Source: Faecalicatena faecalis (GTDB lineage: Bacteria; Bacillota; Clostridia; Lachnospirales; Lachnospiraceae). From it: a stretch of DNA of 64,000 nt. Shown piece by piece: positions 16,664-26,008 of this stretch. The first letter of the stretch is position 1; each line of letters begins with the position of its first letter. The translations under genes were made by a program, and so were the position numbers. The notes below the pieces were generated by a model. That model saw only the letters and a program-made list of their open reading frames with translations. It did not search any database and was not told the DNA's origin. The stretch spans positions 1 to 64,000 of the forward strand of contig NZ_JABACJ020000007.1 of the NCBI RefSeq assembly GCF_012524165.2, given 5' to 3'.

Positions 16664-18739
16664 CTAATCTTCCGCTGCTCTTGCAGCAATCTCTTTCTCC
16701 TGTACATCGGATGGAGCCTGCTCATATCTTGCAAATTCATAAGCATATGTACCACGTCCTCCTGTCATGGAACGTAAAACTGTGCAGTATCCGAACAATC
16801 CTGTCATCGGGATATCAGCCTCGATCACCTGCTTGCCGCCTGCGGTAGGATTCATTCCAAGAACGCGTCCACGTCTCTTATTCAGGTCTCCCATGACATC
16901 ACCGGTATACTCATCCGGTACCGTGACTTTTAAGGAAGCGATCGGTTCGAGAAGTACCGGGCCTGCCTCCATAAATCCTTTCTTAAATGCCTGGATCGTT
17001 GCAGTCTTGAATGCCATCTCTGAAGAATCAACCGGATGATAAGATCCATCATAAAGGATCGCCTTCACACCTACGACCGGATATCCAGCAAGAGGTCCCT
17101 TTAAGACGGAATCCTGTAATCCCTTTTCAACAGCCGGGAAATAATTCTTCGGAACAGCTCCGCCGACTACCATCTCCTCGAATACATAAGGTGTCTCTAA
17201 GTCACCGGACGGCTCGAATTTCATCTTAACATGACCATACTGTCCATGTCCTCCGGACTGCTTCTTATACTTCGTATCTACATCTGATTTCTTGCGGATT
17301 GTCTCACGGAATGCCACCTTCGGCATCTCCAGTATGACATCTACTTTATATCTGGATGCAAGCTTGCTGACTGTGATCTCCAGATGCTGGTCCCCCATAC
17401 CATAAAGTAAAGACTGACGGTTCTCGCTGTCATTCACAGCCTTTAATGTCATATCCTCTGCCATCATCTTAGCAAGTGCCTGTGAAACCTTGTCATCGTC
17501 CCCTTTTGTCTTGACCGAATACTTCATATATGTATAAGGAACGGAATAATCGGTCTTCGCAAAGGATACCGGTGTCGCCTTCGTAGAAAGTGTATCTCCG
17601 GTCCGTGTATTGGACAGCTTCGCGATCGCACCGATATCACCGGCAAACAGCTCTGACACCTCGGATGGCTTGTTGCCACACATGGTATAGATCTTGCCCG
17701 GCTTCTCTTCTGAATCTGTATCTGCATTATAAAGAATGTCGTCGCCCTTGATAACACCGGAGCATACCTTTACGAAGGAATACTTACCGATGAATGGGTC
17801 AACCATTGTCTTAAATACATATGCACTCTTTGCTTTGGAGAATTCGTAATTTGCCTCAAATATCTCATTCGTCCTGCGGTTCAATCCTGCACAGCTTCTT
17901 CTGTCTGGACTCGGGAAGAATCTTACGATATCAGAAAGCAGGTTGGCAACTCCCTGTGCCTGGATATTAGATCCCATAGCTACCGGAACGATATCTCCAT
18001 CCATAACCTCTGTACGCATGGCTGCACGAATCTCTTCCACGGAGAACTCTTCCCCTGCAAAATATCTTTCCATGAATTCGTCACTTGTCTCAGCAACAGC
18101 TTCCATCAGGGAATCTCTCAAAATCTCAAGGTTCGGCAGACAGTAATCTGGAATTTCACACTCTTCTCTCTGTCCGATACCTGTATATCTTCTGGCTGCA
18201 TTCTTGATTACATTGATATATCCGACCAGCTTCTCATTCTCACGAATCGGCTGGAAATGTGGGGCGATCTTCTTGCCATATCTTTCTGTCAGATCTGCCA
18301 CGACCTGACGGAAACTTGCATCATCCACATCCATCTCTGTTACATATACCATACGAGGGAGATTGTACTTGTCACATAGTTCCCAGGCCTTCTCCGTACC
18401 GACCTGCACTCCAGCCTTACCGGATACGACGATAACTGCTGCATCCGCTGCGCTCACTGCTTCTTCTACCTCGCCGACAAAATCAAAATACCCCGGAGTA
18501 TCCAGAATATTGATCTTAGCCTTCTCCCATTCGATCGGGATCAGAGTCGTGCTGATAGAGAATCCGCGCTTCTGCTCTTCTTTATCGAAATCACTAACCG
18601 TATTGGAATCAGAGATCTTACCCATACGGTTGGTTGCCCCTGATACATACAACATAGCCTCTGCCAGGCTCGTCTTGCCACTTCCGCCGTGGCCTAATAA
18701 TACTACGTTTCTAATCTCGTCTGTTCTGTAAACCTTCAT
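16664..18739 (-). CDS. Elongation factor G-like GTPase (EF-G paralogue)
   Basis: A 691-residue translational GTPase. G1 is GHGGSGKTS (about 16-24), the G3 region is NILDTPGYFDF, and the G4 position reads TEMDVDD instead of the usual NKMD, a known divergence in the FusA2/EF-G-like branch. Domains II to V follow, with a domain IV reading KYKKQSGGHGQYGHV and a C-terminal GYCTVLRSMTGGRGTYAYEF. The start after AAGGAGG is chosen at MKVYRTDEIR. The housekeeping fusA normally lies in the str operon, so this stand-alone gene is probably the accessory copy, with a role in ribosome recycling or stress rather than main elongation. Confidence 0.88.
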   Translation of the reverse strand: MKVYRTDEIRNVVLLGHGGSGKTSLAEAMLYVSGATNRMGKISDSNTVSDFDKEEQKRGFSISTTLIPIEWEKAKINILDTPGYFDFVGEVEEAVSAADAAVIVVSGKAGVQVGTEKAWELCDKYNLPRMVYVTEMDVDDASFRQVVADLTERYGKKIAPHFQPIRENEKLVGYINVIKNAARRYTGIGQREECEIPDYCLPNLEILRDSLMEAVAETSDEFMERYFAGEEFSVEEIRAAMRTEVMDGDIVPVAMGSNIQAQGVANLLSDIVRFFPSPDRRSCAGLNRRTNEIFEANYEFSKAKSAYVFKTMVDPFIGKYSFVKVCSGVIKGDDILYNADTDSEEKPGKIYTMCGNKPSEVSELFAGDIGAIAKLSNTRTGDTLSTKATPVSFAKTDYSVPYTYMKYSVKTKGDDDKVSQALAKMMAEDMTLKAVNDSENRQSLLYGMGDQHLEITVSKLASRYKVDVILEMPKVAFRETIRKKSDVDTKYKKQSGGHGQYGHVKMKFEPSGDLETPYVFEEMVVGGAVPKNYFPAVEKGLQDSVLKGPLAGYPVVGVKAILYDGSYHPVDSSEMAFKTATIQAFKKGFMEAGPVLLEPIASLKVTVPDEYTGDVMGDLNKRRGRVLGMNPTAGGKQVIEADIPMTGLFGYCTVLRSMTGGRGTYAYEFARYEQAPSDVQEKEIAARAAED

Positions 18740-18814
18740 GCTGCTGCCTCCTTGTGTGTCGTTATTATGCGCATGCTTTATATTGTACTTCCGGCGCACA
18801 CGTGTTATGTGTAT

Positions 18815-18843
18815 ATTGTACTAAAAAACTCTCATCATTACAA
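18815..18843 (-). promoter_or_regulatory. Promoter of the EF-G-like gene
   Basis: TTGTAA (18838-18843), 17 bases, TACAAT (18815-18820) on the minus strand. It lies in the divergent spacer with tyrA, leaving a leader of about 70 bases. Confidence 0.65.
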
Positions 18844-18967
18844 CTCATTTATGAATTTTTAACAAATAAATTTGGATAATAGGGATGAACTCTTCGTTTA
18901 CTTTTTCGCATTAAGATGTTAAACTGTTTTATGTGATTTTACTTTGAATACTACCAGAAAGGACTAG

Positions 18968-20068
18968 ATGTATATGGCTGAAAAAATTGGATTTATTGGT
19001 CTGGGGTTAATCGGAGGTTCCATTGCTAAGGCGATCCGGCAGTATTTTCCAGATTATGAGCTGCTGGCTTTTGATAAGAGCAAGGAGACATTGGCACTGG
19101 CGGTCCAGGAAGGGACGATCCACACCTCCTGTTCCTCTATTGATGAAAATTTCAGAGGGTGCAGTTATATTTTTCTCTGTGCACCGATTGCTTATAATAC
19201 GGCTTACCTGACACAGTTGAAGGATTTTCTCTCACCGGAATGTATTCTAACGGATGTAGGGAGCGTGAAGACTTCTATCCATGAGGAAGTGATCCGGCTG
19301 GGGATGGAAGAGAATTTTATCGGCGGACATCCAATGGCGGGATCTGAAAAAAGTGGATTTGTGAATTCAAAGCCCGTTCTGATTGAAAATGCTTACTATA
19401 TTCTGACGCCCTCTGCAAAAGTACTGAAAGAAAAAGTGGAAGCTTACCGGAATTTTGTGGAAGCGCTCAAGGCCCTTCCGATTATATTGGATTATGAGGA
19501 GCATGATTATGTCACAGGGACCATCAGCCATCTTCCCCATATCATCGCCTCCAGTCTGGTGAATTTTGTGCATGATACAGATACAAAAGACGAACTGATG
19601 AAGAGCCTGGCGGCCGGAGGTTTTAAAGACATCACCCGAATCGCCTCCTCCTCTCCGATCATGTGGCAGCAGATCTGCCTAAAAAACAAGAAAAATATTT
19701 CCCGCATTCTCGGGGATTATATTGAAGTCCTAAAGAGAGCAAAGGATGCCGTTGATGAGGAATCTGAGCAGCAGCTTTATTCCATGTTCGAGGATTCTAA
19801 AGACTACCGGGATTCCATGCCGAACAGCTCCGCCGGACCGATCAAAAAGCGGTTTGCACTCTACTGTGACATTATTGATGAGGCCGGAGGTATTGCTACG
19901 ATCGCGACCATTCTGGCGAGCAATAACATCAGTATTAAGAATATCGGAATCGTACATAACAGAGAATTCGAGGAAGGGGTCCTGCGGATTGAGTTCTATG
20001 ATGAGACCTCTTCTAGTAAAGCAGCAGAATTATTAAAGAAATACCGATACATCGTTTATGAAGTCTAA
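18968..20068 (+). CDS. tyrA: Prephenate dehydrogenase
   Basis: A 366-residue enzyme of tyrosine synthesis that oxidatively decarboxylates prephenate to 4-hydroxyphenylpyruvate using NAD(P). The dinucleotide loop is GLGLIGGS (11-18). GGHPMAGSEKSGF, HDYVTGTISHLPH and FKDITRIASSSPIMW are the conserved prephenate/NAD contact regions. Residues about 295-366 form an ACT domain (IATIATILASNNISIKNIGIVHNRE), the usual site of tyrosine feedback. Start follows AGAAAGG by a few bases; an ATG two codons on is possible. About 100 bases upstream of aroA on the same strand. Confidence 0.95.
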   Translation: MYMAEKIGFIGLGLIGGSIAKAIRQYFPDYELLAFDKSKETLALAVQEGTIHTSCSSIDENFRGCSYIFLCAPIAYNTAYLTQLKDFLSPECILTDVGSVKTSIHEEVIRLGMEENFIGGHPMAGSEKSGFVNSKPVLIENAYYILTPSAKVLKEKVEAYRNFVEALKALPIILDYEEHDYVTGTISHLPHIIASSLVNFVHDTDTKDELMKSLAAGGFKDITRIASSSPIMWQQICLKNKKNISRILGDYIEVLKRAKDAVDEESEQQLYSMFEDSKDYRDSMPNSSAGPIKKRFALYCDIIDEAGGIATIATILASNNISIKNIGIVHNREFEEGVLRIEFYDETSSSKAAELLKKYRYIVYEV

Positions 20069-20167
20069 GGAAAATGCGCTGCCGCACCACTGTTTTTTTG
20101 GTATCTGCAGCATGATTCATACCAACACATACGAGGCTTCAAAGATACAGAAAGGATATACAATTTT

Positions 20168-21460
20168 ATGGAATTAACAAATATTACAGGATTAAGAGGA
20201 GAAGTAACGATTCCCGGTGATAAATCGATTTCCCACCGCTGCATCATGTTTGGGTCAATCGCCAAGGGAATAACAGAAATACATAATTTTCTGGAGGGCG
20301 CTGACTGTCTGGCAACGATCAACTGTTTTCGCAGACTCGGGATCGATATCCAGCAGAATGGAGATGTCATCACAGTACATGGAAATGGACTGCATGGCCT
20401 TAGAGCTCCGAATGATATTCTGGATGTAGGGAACAGCGGCACGACCACCCGCCTGATTTCAGGCATCCTGGCAGGACAGCCTTTTGACTGTAAGCTCTCC
20501 GGTGACCATTCTCTCAATTCCCGGCCAATGAAACGGATCATCGATCCGCTGACTGAAATGGGAGCAAATATTTCCAGCATCCTGCGCAATGGCTGTGCGC
20601 CGCTTTACATCGCCAAGGGGAAGCTCCACGGCATTCATTATGAATCACCGGTCGCATCCGCACAGGTCAAATCTTGTATCCTGCTCGCCGGACTCTATGC
20701 CGACGGAGAGACCTCTGTCACCGAGCCAAGCCTTTCTCGGAACCACACGGAATTGATGCTAAAGGAATTCGGTGCTGATCTAAGGACAGCACACGAGTTA
20801 GATTCCACAAGGGCGACCGCCTATATCCGCCCCTGCGAAGAATTATATGGGCAGAAAATAACTGTACCGGGAGACATTTCATCGGCTGCCTATTTCATCG
20901 CCGCTGGGCTGATCGTACCCGATTCAGAAATCCTGATCAAAAATACTGGAATCAACCCGACGCGTGCTGGAATCTTAAAGGTATGTGAGGATATGGGCGG
21001 TGATATCACGCTCCTGAACGAACGGATCGAAGGCGGAGAACGCATCGCTGATATCCTGGTCCGCACGAGTAAGCTTCACGGTACTACGATAGAAGGAGAT
21101 ATCATCCCGACTCTGATCGATGAAATTCCGATCATTGCTGTCATGGCTGCTGCGGCAGAAGGCACGACCGTCATCCGGGATGCGTCCGAGCTGAAGGTGA
21201 AAGAAACTGACAGGATCGAAACTGTTACTGACAACCTCGCAGCCATGGGATGCCGCGTCACCCCGACCTTTGACGGTATGATCATTGACGGGGGCAGGCC
21301 TCTTAATGGCGCCACGATCCACACGCTTTTAGATCACCGGATTGCCATGGCTTTCAGCATTGCGGCTCTTATAGCCGAAGGAAATACGAACATCCTGGAC
21401 AGTCACTGTGTAAATGTCTCTTATCCTGCTTTTTATGACACCTTTGAGCAATTACTGTAA
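20168..21460 (+). CDS. aroA: 3-phosphoshikimate 1-carboxyvinyltransferase (EPSP synthase)
   Basis: A 430-residue shikimate-pathway enzyme joining phosphoenolpyruvate to shikimate 3-phosphate. PGDKSISHR (16-24), NSGTTTRL (89-96), SGDHSLNSRPM, KVKETDRI and the C-terminal LLDHRIAMAFSIAAL are the family's substrate-binding signatures. The glyphosate-site motif is NSGTTTR rather than the NAGTAMR of class I enzymes. Preceded by AGAAAGG and co-oriented with tyrA, so both aromatic genes are probably one transcript ending at the 21.55-kb terminator. Confidence 0.96.
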   Translation: MELTNITGLRGEVTIPGDKSISHRCIMFGSIAKGITEIHNFLEGADCLATINCFRRLGIDIQQNGDVITVHGNGLHGLRAPNDILDVGNSGTTTRLISGILAGQPFDCKLSGDHSLNSRPMKRIIDPLTEMGANISSILRNGCAPLYIAKGKLHGIHYESPVASAQVKSCILLAGLYADGETSVTEPSLSRNHTELMLKEFGADLRTAHELDSTRATAYIRPCEELYGQKITVPGDISSAAYFIAAGLIVPDSEILIKNTGINPTRAGILKVCEDMGGDITLLNERIEGGERIADILVRTSKLHGTTIEGDIIPTLIDEIPIIAVMAAAAEGTTVIRDASELKVKETDRIETVTDNLAAMGCRVTPTFDGMIIDGGRPLNGATIHTLLDHRIAMAFSIAALIAEGNTNILDSHCVNVSYPAFYDTFEQLL

Positions 21461-21545
21461 ACGATCAATCAGCTTTCAAATAGAAACGAAATGGTTCTGT
21501 CAAAGCGGATACTCAAAATACGCTTTGCTGCTTCCCCAATGAGAT

Positions 21546-21586
21546 TAAAATACGCCCCGGTGCATTTGCATCGGGGCGTATTTTCT
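21546..21586. terminator. Bidirectional terminator between aroA and folBK
   Basis: TAAAATACGCCCCGGTGCA pairs with TGCATCGGGGCGTATTTT (near-perfect 17-bp stem, TT loop), with an A-run on one side and a T-run on the other. It serves both the plus-strand tyrA-aroA transcript and the minus-strand folate operon. Confidence 0.9.
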
Positions 21587-22401
21587 CATTTCTGTATTTC
21601 TTCCAACATCTCACGTACTGTCTTTCCATTCCCCGGATGGTGTTTATAAGGCGCGATTTCATGCAGCGGCTTTAACACAAAATCTCTCTTATGCATCTCC
21701 ACATGCGGAATACACAGTGTATCTGTCTCCAAGATCAGATCATCATAAAAAATAATATCCAGATCCAAGGTCCTAGGTCCCCAATGAATGATTCGTTCCC
21801 GTCCGGCTTCCTTTTCAGTTTGATTCAGGACTTCCAGCAATTCTTCTGGGCTCAACAACGTCCTTAGCTTCAAACATCCATTCAAAAAGTCATCCTGTTC
21901 TGTCACACCATAAGGTGGAGTGATAAGCCAGGAAGATTTCTTTTCCACCTGGCAATCTTTCCGGCTGTCCAGAGCTTTTACAGCCCCATCCAGATACTTC
22001 TGCTTTTCTCCCATATTCGAACCAAGGGCAATATAGGCTGTATGCCATTTTCGAAGAATCTTTACAGACACCGATTCCAATGGAAGCCCCACCGGTGCCC
22101 ATGGCTTCTTCACTTCCAGCTCGATCTTTTGCAGATGCTTTGTATGCAGGAGAAGCTCTTCTGCCAGGCTCTCTGCCACCCGCTCGATCAACTGATATGT
22201 ATGCGCCTTCATATATGCATCGATAAACTGACTGACCTCCCCATAATGAATGGAAGCCGTAAGGTCATCCGTCTTTCCCGCATGTCTGGTATCCGTATAC
22301 AGAGTTGCCGAAATCAGGAATTTTTGTCCCAGCACATTCTCTTCCGGGAAAACACCATGCTTCGCAAATACTTCTAAATTCTCTATTTTAATCTGATCCA
22401 T
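21586..22401 (-). CDS. folK: Bifunctional dihydroneopterin aldolase/HPPK
   Basis: A 271-residue fusion of two consecutive folate enzymes. Residues 1-118 are FolB: IKIENLEVFAKHGVFPEENVLGQKF with the catalytic Tyr/Lys region (SIHYGEV; ELEVKKPWAP). Residues about 119-271 are FolK: YIALGSNMGEKQKYL, TPPYGVTEQDDFLN, and WGPRTLDLDIIFYDD, the ATP- and pterin-binding motifs. FolB cleaves dihydroneopterin and FolK pyrophosphorylates the resulting hydroxymethyl pterin. Such FolB-FolK fusions are common in clostridia. Last gene of the folate operon, 60 bases after folP. Confidence 0.95.
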   Translation of the reverse strand: MDQIKIENLEVFAKHGVFPEENVLGQKFLISATLYTDTRHAGKTDDLTASIHYGEVSQFIDAYMKAHTYQLIERVAESLAEELLLHTKHLQKIELEVKKPWAPVGLPLESVSVKILRKWHTAYIALGSNMGEKQKYLDGAVKALDSRKDCQVEKKSSWLITPPYGVTEQDDFLNGCLKLRTLLSPEELLEVLNQTEKEAGRERIIHWGPRTLDLDIIFYDDLILETDTLCIPHVEMHKRDFVLKPLHEIAPYKHHPGNGKTVREMLEEIQK

Positions 22402-22461
22402 CTTTCTCTCCCGTTATCAACACAGATCTTTGAAATCTGCTTTGTTGCTCTCTTCATTGGG

Positions 22462-23277
22462 TTATACTGCATGTTCTCCCATGATTGCCTCTGTCATCTG
22501 AATGGCCCGCTTATTTGCCTTGACATCATGTACCCGCACAAAAGCACATCCGTTCAGGCTTCCCATGACTGTCGTCACCAGAGTCCCCTCTTCCCGTTCA
22601 TTCTCCGGCAGGTCCAGTGTCCGTCCAATCACTGACTTTCTGGATGTTCCAAGAAGAATCGGATATTCCAGGCATTTCAGGCGATTGAGCTGCTTTATGA
22701 TCTCCAGATTCATCTCATACGTCTTCCCAAATCCCACTCCTGGATCCAGGATAATCTTATCTTTAGCGATGCCTGCCTTTTTGGCGATTTCCACGCTCTT
22801 TTGCAGATCCATCAGTACATCTGGCAGAAAATTCACGTATTCTGCCTTCTCACGGTTATGCATCAAACAGCACGCTGCATCGCTCTTAGCAATCACATCT
22901 GCCATCTTCGCATCATATTTTAAGCCCCAGATATCATTGACCAGGACCGCTCCGGCCTCCAATGCCGCACTGGCTACCCGGCTTTTATAAGTATCTATGG
23001 AAACCGGGATATCAAACTGTGCAGACAGCTTTTCAATCACGGGTGCCACCCGCTCGATCTCCTCCTGGTCCGAAATCTGCTCGTGCCCCGGACGGGTAGA
23101 CTCTCCGCCGACATCCAGGATATCCGCTCCCTCTTTCACCATCTCTTCTGCATGTTTCAGTGCCGCATCCATCTGGTTGTATTTTCCACCGTCTGAAAAT
23201 GAATCCGGTGTCACATTTAAAATCCCCATAATATATGTATGCTGTTCTGTATCAAATTCTCTTTTGCCAATTCTCAT
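22462..23277 (-). CDS. folP: Dihydropteroate synthase
   Basis: A 271-residue TIM-barrel enzyme that joins 6-hydroxymethyl-dihydropterin pyrophosphate with p-aminobenzoate; it is the sulfonamide target. Signatures are MGILNVTPDSFSDGGKY, ILDVGGESTRPGHEQ, PVSIDTYKS, VNDIWGL, ILDPGVGFGKT and LLGTSRKSVI. I prefer the ATG at 23275-23277 (MRIGKREFD); a TTG eleven codons upstream, ending at 23310, would add residues outside the family core, and the ribosome site GAAAGG is somewhat far from either. Between the HD gene and folBK. Confidence 0.94.
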   Translation of the reverse strand: MRIGKREFDTEQHTYIMGILNVTPDSFSDGGKYNQMDAALKHAEEMVKEGADILDVGGESTRPGHEQISDQEEIERVAPVIEKLSAQFDIPVSIDTYKSRVASAALEAGAVLVNDIWGLKYDAKMADVIAKSDAACCLMHNREKAEYVNFLPDVLMDLQKSVEIAKKAGIAKDKIILDPGVGFGKTYEMNLEIIKQLNRLKCLEYPILLGTSRKSVIGRTLDLPENEREEGTLVTTVMGSLNGCAFVRVHDVKANKRAIQMTEAIMGEHAV

Positions 23278-23366
23278 CTGTCTGCCAAATCCTTTCTTGT
23301 CTTTCCTCAAAATGCTTTCTTCTGCCTTTTGTAAGGATTTCTCCCTGCATCTCTACTGTCAGGCCT

Positions 23367-23849
23367 TTACAGTTTCACATGCATATTTTTCTTATCCTCG
23401 CTCCAATTACACTGCGCCTCTGCCGGACAAGCATAGCATGCTCTGGATAATTTATCGCTTTCACACAGAAGTCTTCCCAGGACAGACATCCCCTCTTTTA
23501 TGCGGCGATGTTCCTGCACGGCCTGAATGATCTCCTGCTTTTCTTTCTCCGTAAAGTCATCAATATCATTTAATATCTCAGCCGCAATTTCTGCCCCGGC
23601 CTCTTCATGAGGCGTTCCATCCGCATATTGACGGTACTTTCCAAGATCATGCAAAAACGCTGCTGCATAGATGATTGCCTTGTCTATATTCAAATGATCT
23701 TCCAGATTACGGATATAGGCAATCCTCGCCGTGTCCAAAAGATGTGTGATCTGGTGCCTGCAGAAAATTCTTTCGCTTTCCGCTTCCTCCACTCTTTGAT
23801 AGCATGCTATATAGAGCGGATGCTTCCTGATTTTCTCAACTGCCTCCAT
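23367..23849 (-). CDS. HD-domain phosphohydrolase in the folate operon
   Basis: A 160-residue HD superfamily protein. Metal ligands appear as RHQITHLLDTARIA (H of the first motif), AAAFLHDLGKYRQY (HD pair) and a late D in CESDKLSRA. A C-terminal Cys-rich element CYACPAEAQCNW may bind a metal or iron-sulfur cluster. Start at MEAVEKIRKH follows GGAAAGGAG. It lies between folE and folP where the pathway needs removal of phosphates from dihydroneopterin triphosphate, and no Nudix folQ gene is visible, so it is a candidate for that step. This is inference from context only. Confidence 0.75.
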   Translation of the reverse strand: MEAVEKIRKHPLYIACYQRVEEAESERIFCRHQITHLLDTARIAYIRNLEDHLNIDKAIIYAAAFLHDLGKYRQYADGTPHEEAGAEIAAEILNDIDDFTEKEKQEIIQAVQEHRRIKEGMSVLGRLLCESDKLSRACYACPAEAQCNWSEDKKNMHVKL

Positions 23850-23888
23850 AGACACTCCTTTCCTGGATTTTCCCATCTCGACTCTTAG

Positions 23889-24443
23889 TTAACGCATCAT
23901 CTGGAAAAATTGATCTGTAAGCTCTTTATTTTCCAAAAATGCCCCTCGCTTTACGACCGTGACCGTCTGGCTTCCCGGCTTTTTGATTCCCCGCATCGTC
24001 ATGCACATATGCTCCGCCTCAATCATGACAAGAACCCCTTTTGGTCTTAAGCTCTCCATGAGCGCATCTGCTATTTGTCCTGTCAACTGTTCCTGGAGCT
24101 GCAGTCTTCTGGCAAACACTTCCACCGTTCTTGCAAGCTTGCTTAAGCCCACTACTTTTCCGTCCGGGATATAGGCAATGTGTGCTTTTCCATAAAATGG
24201 AAGCAGATGATGTTCACATGTGGAGTAAAAAGTGATGTCCTTTTCAATCACCATCTCATTGTCATCTACATGAAATGTCTTCTTTAGATGCTCCTGTGCA
24301 TCCTCATACATCCCTCCATACAGCTCCTCATACATCCGTGCGATCCGATCCGGTGTCTCTGCGAGACCTTCGCGGTTCACATCTTCTCCGATTCCTTCTA
24401 ATAGAAGCCGCACTGCCTGTTTTATTTTCTCCTGATCTATCAT
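23889..24443 (-). CDS. folE: GTP cyclohydrolase I
   Basis: A 184-residue type IA enzyme converting GTP to 7,8-dihydroneopterin triphosphate, the first folate step. Zinc ligands are in [10 protein letters not shown] (Cys76, His79 region) and EHMCMTMRG (Cys about 147). [36 protein letters not shown] and the terminal [13 protein letters not shown] loop ([11 protein letters not shown]) are the GTP-binding and decamer motifs. The real start MIDQEKIKQ follows AAGGAG and overlaps folC by four bases; a longer upstream frame only shadows the end of folC. Confidence 0.96.
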   Translation of the reverse strand: MIDQEKIKQAVRLLLEGIGEDVNREGLAETPDRIARMYEELYGGMYEDAQEHLKKTFHVDDNEMVIEKDITFYSTCEHHLLPFYGKAHIAYIPDGKVVGLSKLARTVEVFARRLQLQEQLTGQIADALMESLRPKGVLVMIEAEHMCMTMRGIKKPGSQTVTVVKRGAFLENKELTDQFFQMMR

Positions 24444-25735
24444 GATTTCTCCTTCCTTAGCTCCACCAACTGCATCACCTGTCCCAAATAAGACAGGGAG
24501 CCAAACGCCAGAATCACATCCTCTTCTTTCGCGGACCCGTAAGCCCGGTCCACTGCGCACGGAATATCTGAGACAGCCTCCACATCCTTACAATAAGGCT
24601 TCACAGCTTCTTTCAATTCTTCCGCCTTCAAAGTCCGCCCTTCATCCGGCAGGTCCACTGTATAAATTTGCTTTGCCAAAGGTGCCATGATCTGCGCAAT
24701 CTTATCATATTCTTTGTCCTTGAAGACCCCCATGATTAGGATCAGATCCTTCTCTGGAAAATAGCGTTCTACTGTTGCCTTAAGCTGCTTGGCCGCATCC
24801 TCATTATGTGCCCCGTCTATGATAAATAGCGGCTTCTTTCCAATACATGTAAACCTTCCCGGCCAGACTGCTTTTTGAAAGCCATCCCTGACTGCCTTCT
24901 CTGGAACCAAAAATCCATTCTCGTTCAGCCCTTCTATCAATCTCAGCACCGTAATCGCATTCACGATCTGATAGCTTCCGGCTAATCCAATCTCAATATT
25001 CTTCCAGTCCCCATATGAGAACCGCTGTCCGTCCCAGCCTTCTTTTATGATATCTACGTTTGCCAAATCTGCCGTATACATCCTGACAGAGCATTCATCC
25101 GCCTTATTCTTAAGGACCTTCATCACCTCCGGCTTCTGAACCGCCGTCACGGCAAAACAGCCTGGCTTGATGATTCCTGCCTTATTTTTTGAGATTTCCT
25201 CCAGCGTATCTCCCAGAAATCCCATATGATCCCGACTGATCGATGCAAATACCGCCGCGATCGTATTCTCTACAATATTAGTCGCATCCAGTGTGCCGCC
25301 CAGCCCAGTCTCAAGGACCACCACATCACACTTCATCTTTTTGAAATACAAAAAAGCTATCGCCGTCTCAACTTCAAAAACTGTGGGGCTTGCCTCACCT
25401 AAAGTTTCCATACGTGCAATAGCTTTCTGAACCTCTTCCACTAATTCTGCGAACTCCTCTTTCGGTATCCATTGTCCATCTACCTGAATCCGCTCCAAAT
25501 AGGAAACCACTGTTGGTGATACATATCTGCCAGTTTTGTACCCTGCCTCACTTAAAATTGTTGAAGTGTATGCAAGCACAGATCCCTTGCCATTCGTTCC
25601 TGCGATATGTATGAACTTTAACTCATCCTGCGGATTTGAAAGCTCACGCAACAGACCTCGAATCGTATCCAAGCCAAGTACACTTCCGTATTTCGACACC
25701 TCGTCCAAATATACCCTTGCTTCTTTATAGGTCAC
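24440..25735 (-). CDS. folC: Folylpolyglutamate synthase/dihydrofolate synthase
   Basis: A 431-residue Mur-ligase-type enzyme that adds glutamate to dihydropteroate and to folates. The P-loop is [19 protein letters not shown], the carboxylate-activating region is [43 protein letters not shown] is the omega-loop region, and the C-terminal domain contains [14 protein letters not shown]. The start codon is GTG with GAAAGGA ten bases upstream. First gene of the five-gene folate operon with a promoter at 25760-25788. Confidence 0.95.
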   Translation of the reverse strand: MTYKEARVYLDEVSKYGSVLGLDTIRGLLRELSNPQDELKFIHIAGTNGKGSVLAYTSTILSEAGYKTGRYVSPTVVSYLERIQVDGQWIPKEEFAELVEEVQKAIARMETLGEASPTVFEVETAIAFLYFKKMKCDVVVLETGLGGTLDATNIVENTIAAVFASISRDHMGFLGDTLEEISKNKAGIIKPGCFAVTAVQKPEVMKVLKNKADECSVRMYTADLANVDIIKEGWDGQRFSYGDWKNIEIGLAGSYQIVNAITVLRLIEGLNENGFLVPEKAVRDGFQKAVWPGRFTCIGKKPLFIIDGAHNEDAAKQLKATVERYFPEKDLILIMGVFKDKEYDKIAQIMAPLAKQIYTVDLPDEGRTLKAEELKEAVKPYCKDVEAVSDIPCAVDRAYGSAKEEDVILAFGSLSYLGQVMQLVELRKEKS

Positions 25736-25759
25736 GTTTCTCGTTTCCTTTCCTTGTAA

Positions 25760-25788
25760 AATTTAATGTGAAATATCACTGTTGTCAA
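25760..25788 (-). promoter_or_regulatory. Folate operon promoter
   Basis: TTGACA (25783-25788), 17 bases, TAAATT (25760-25765) on the minus strand. The leader before the folC GTG is short (about 20 bases), leaving no room for a THF riboswitch. Confidence 0.65.
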
Positions 25789-25870
25789 TCATAGCACTAA
25801 ATTCCAAATCCCACAAGAGAAAATTTGGGAGATGGATTCTCTCGTAAAGTAGAAGGGACGCCAGAGGAAA

Positions 25871-25900
25871 GGGGGAGAAACCGGGCAGCAAGGGCGGGGG
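25871..25900 (+). other. Putative G-quadruplex motif in the folC/gntR divergent spacer
   Basis: Four G-tracts of 5, 3, 3 and 5 are separated by loops of 7, 6 and 1 bases, satisfying the canonical G3+N1-7 rule on the plus strand. The whole stretch 25800-25905 is strongly purine-rich and has no supported reading frame. It lies between the folate promoter and the GntR promoter. Confidence 0.55.
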
Positions 25901-25925
25901 ACTGCATTTTAAAGTAATTCCTGGC

Positions 25926-25980
25926 TTGACTTCTTTAGGTGTTCGTGATATGGTTAGTGTATTAGTTGAGATAGTACACT
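25926..25980 (+). promoter_or_regulatory. GntR/ABC operon promoter with YtrA-type operator
   Basis: TTGACT (25926-25931), 17 bases, TATGGT (25949-25954), followed at once by AGTGTA-N13-TACACT (25956-25980). That inverted repeat and spacing match the operator described for Bacillus subtilis YtrA, as I recall it. The site covers the transcription start, so the GntR protein encoded next should repress the operon. Confidence 0.8.
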
Positions 25981-26008
25981 TGATACACCTTTTAGACAGG
26001 AGGTCCGC

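Noticed and set aside
25735..25925. A tetrahydrofolate riboswitch upstream of folC
   Set aside because: The promoter lies only about 20 bases before the start codon, and the conserved riboswitch sequence blocks are not present.
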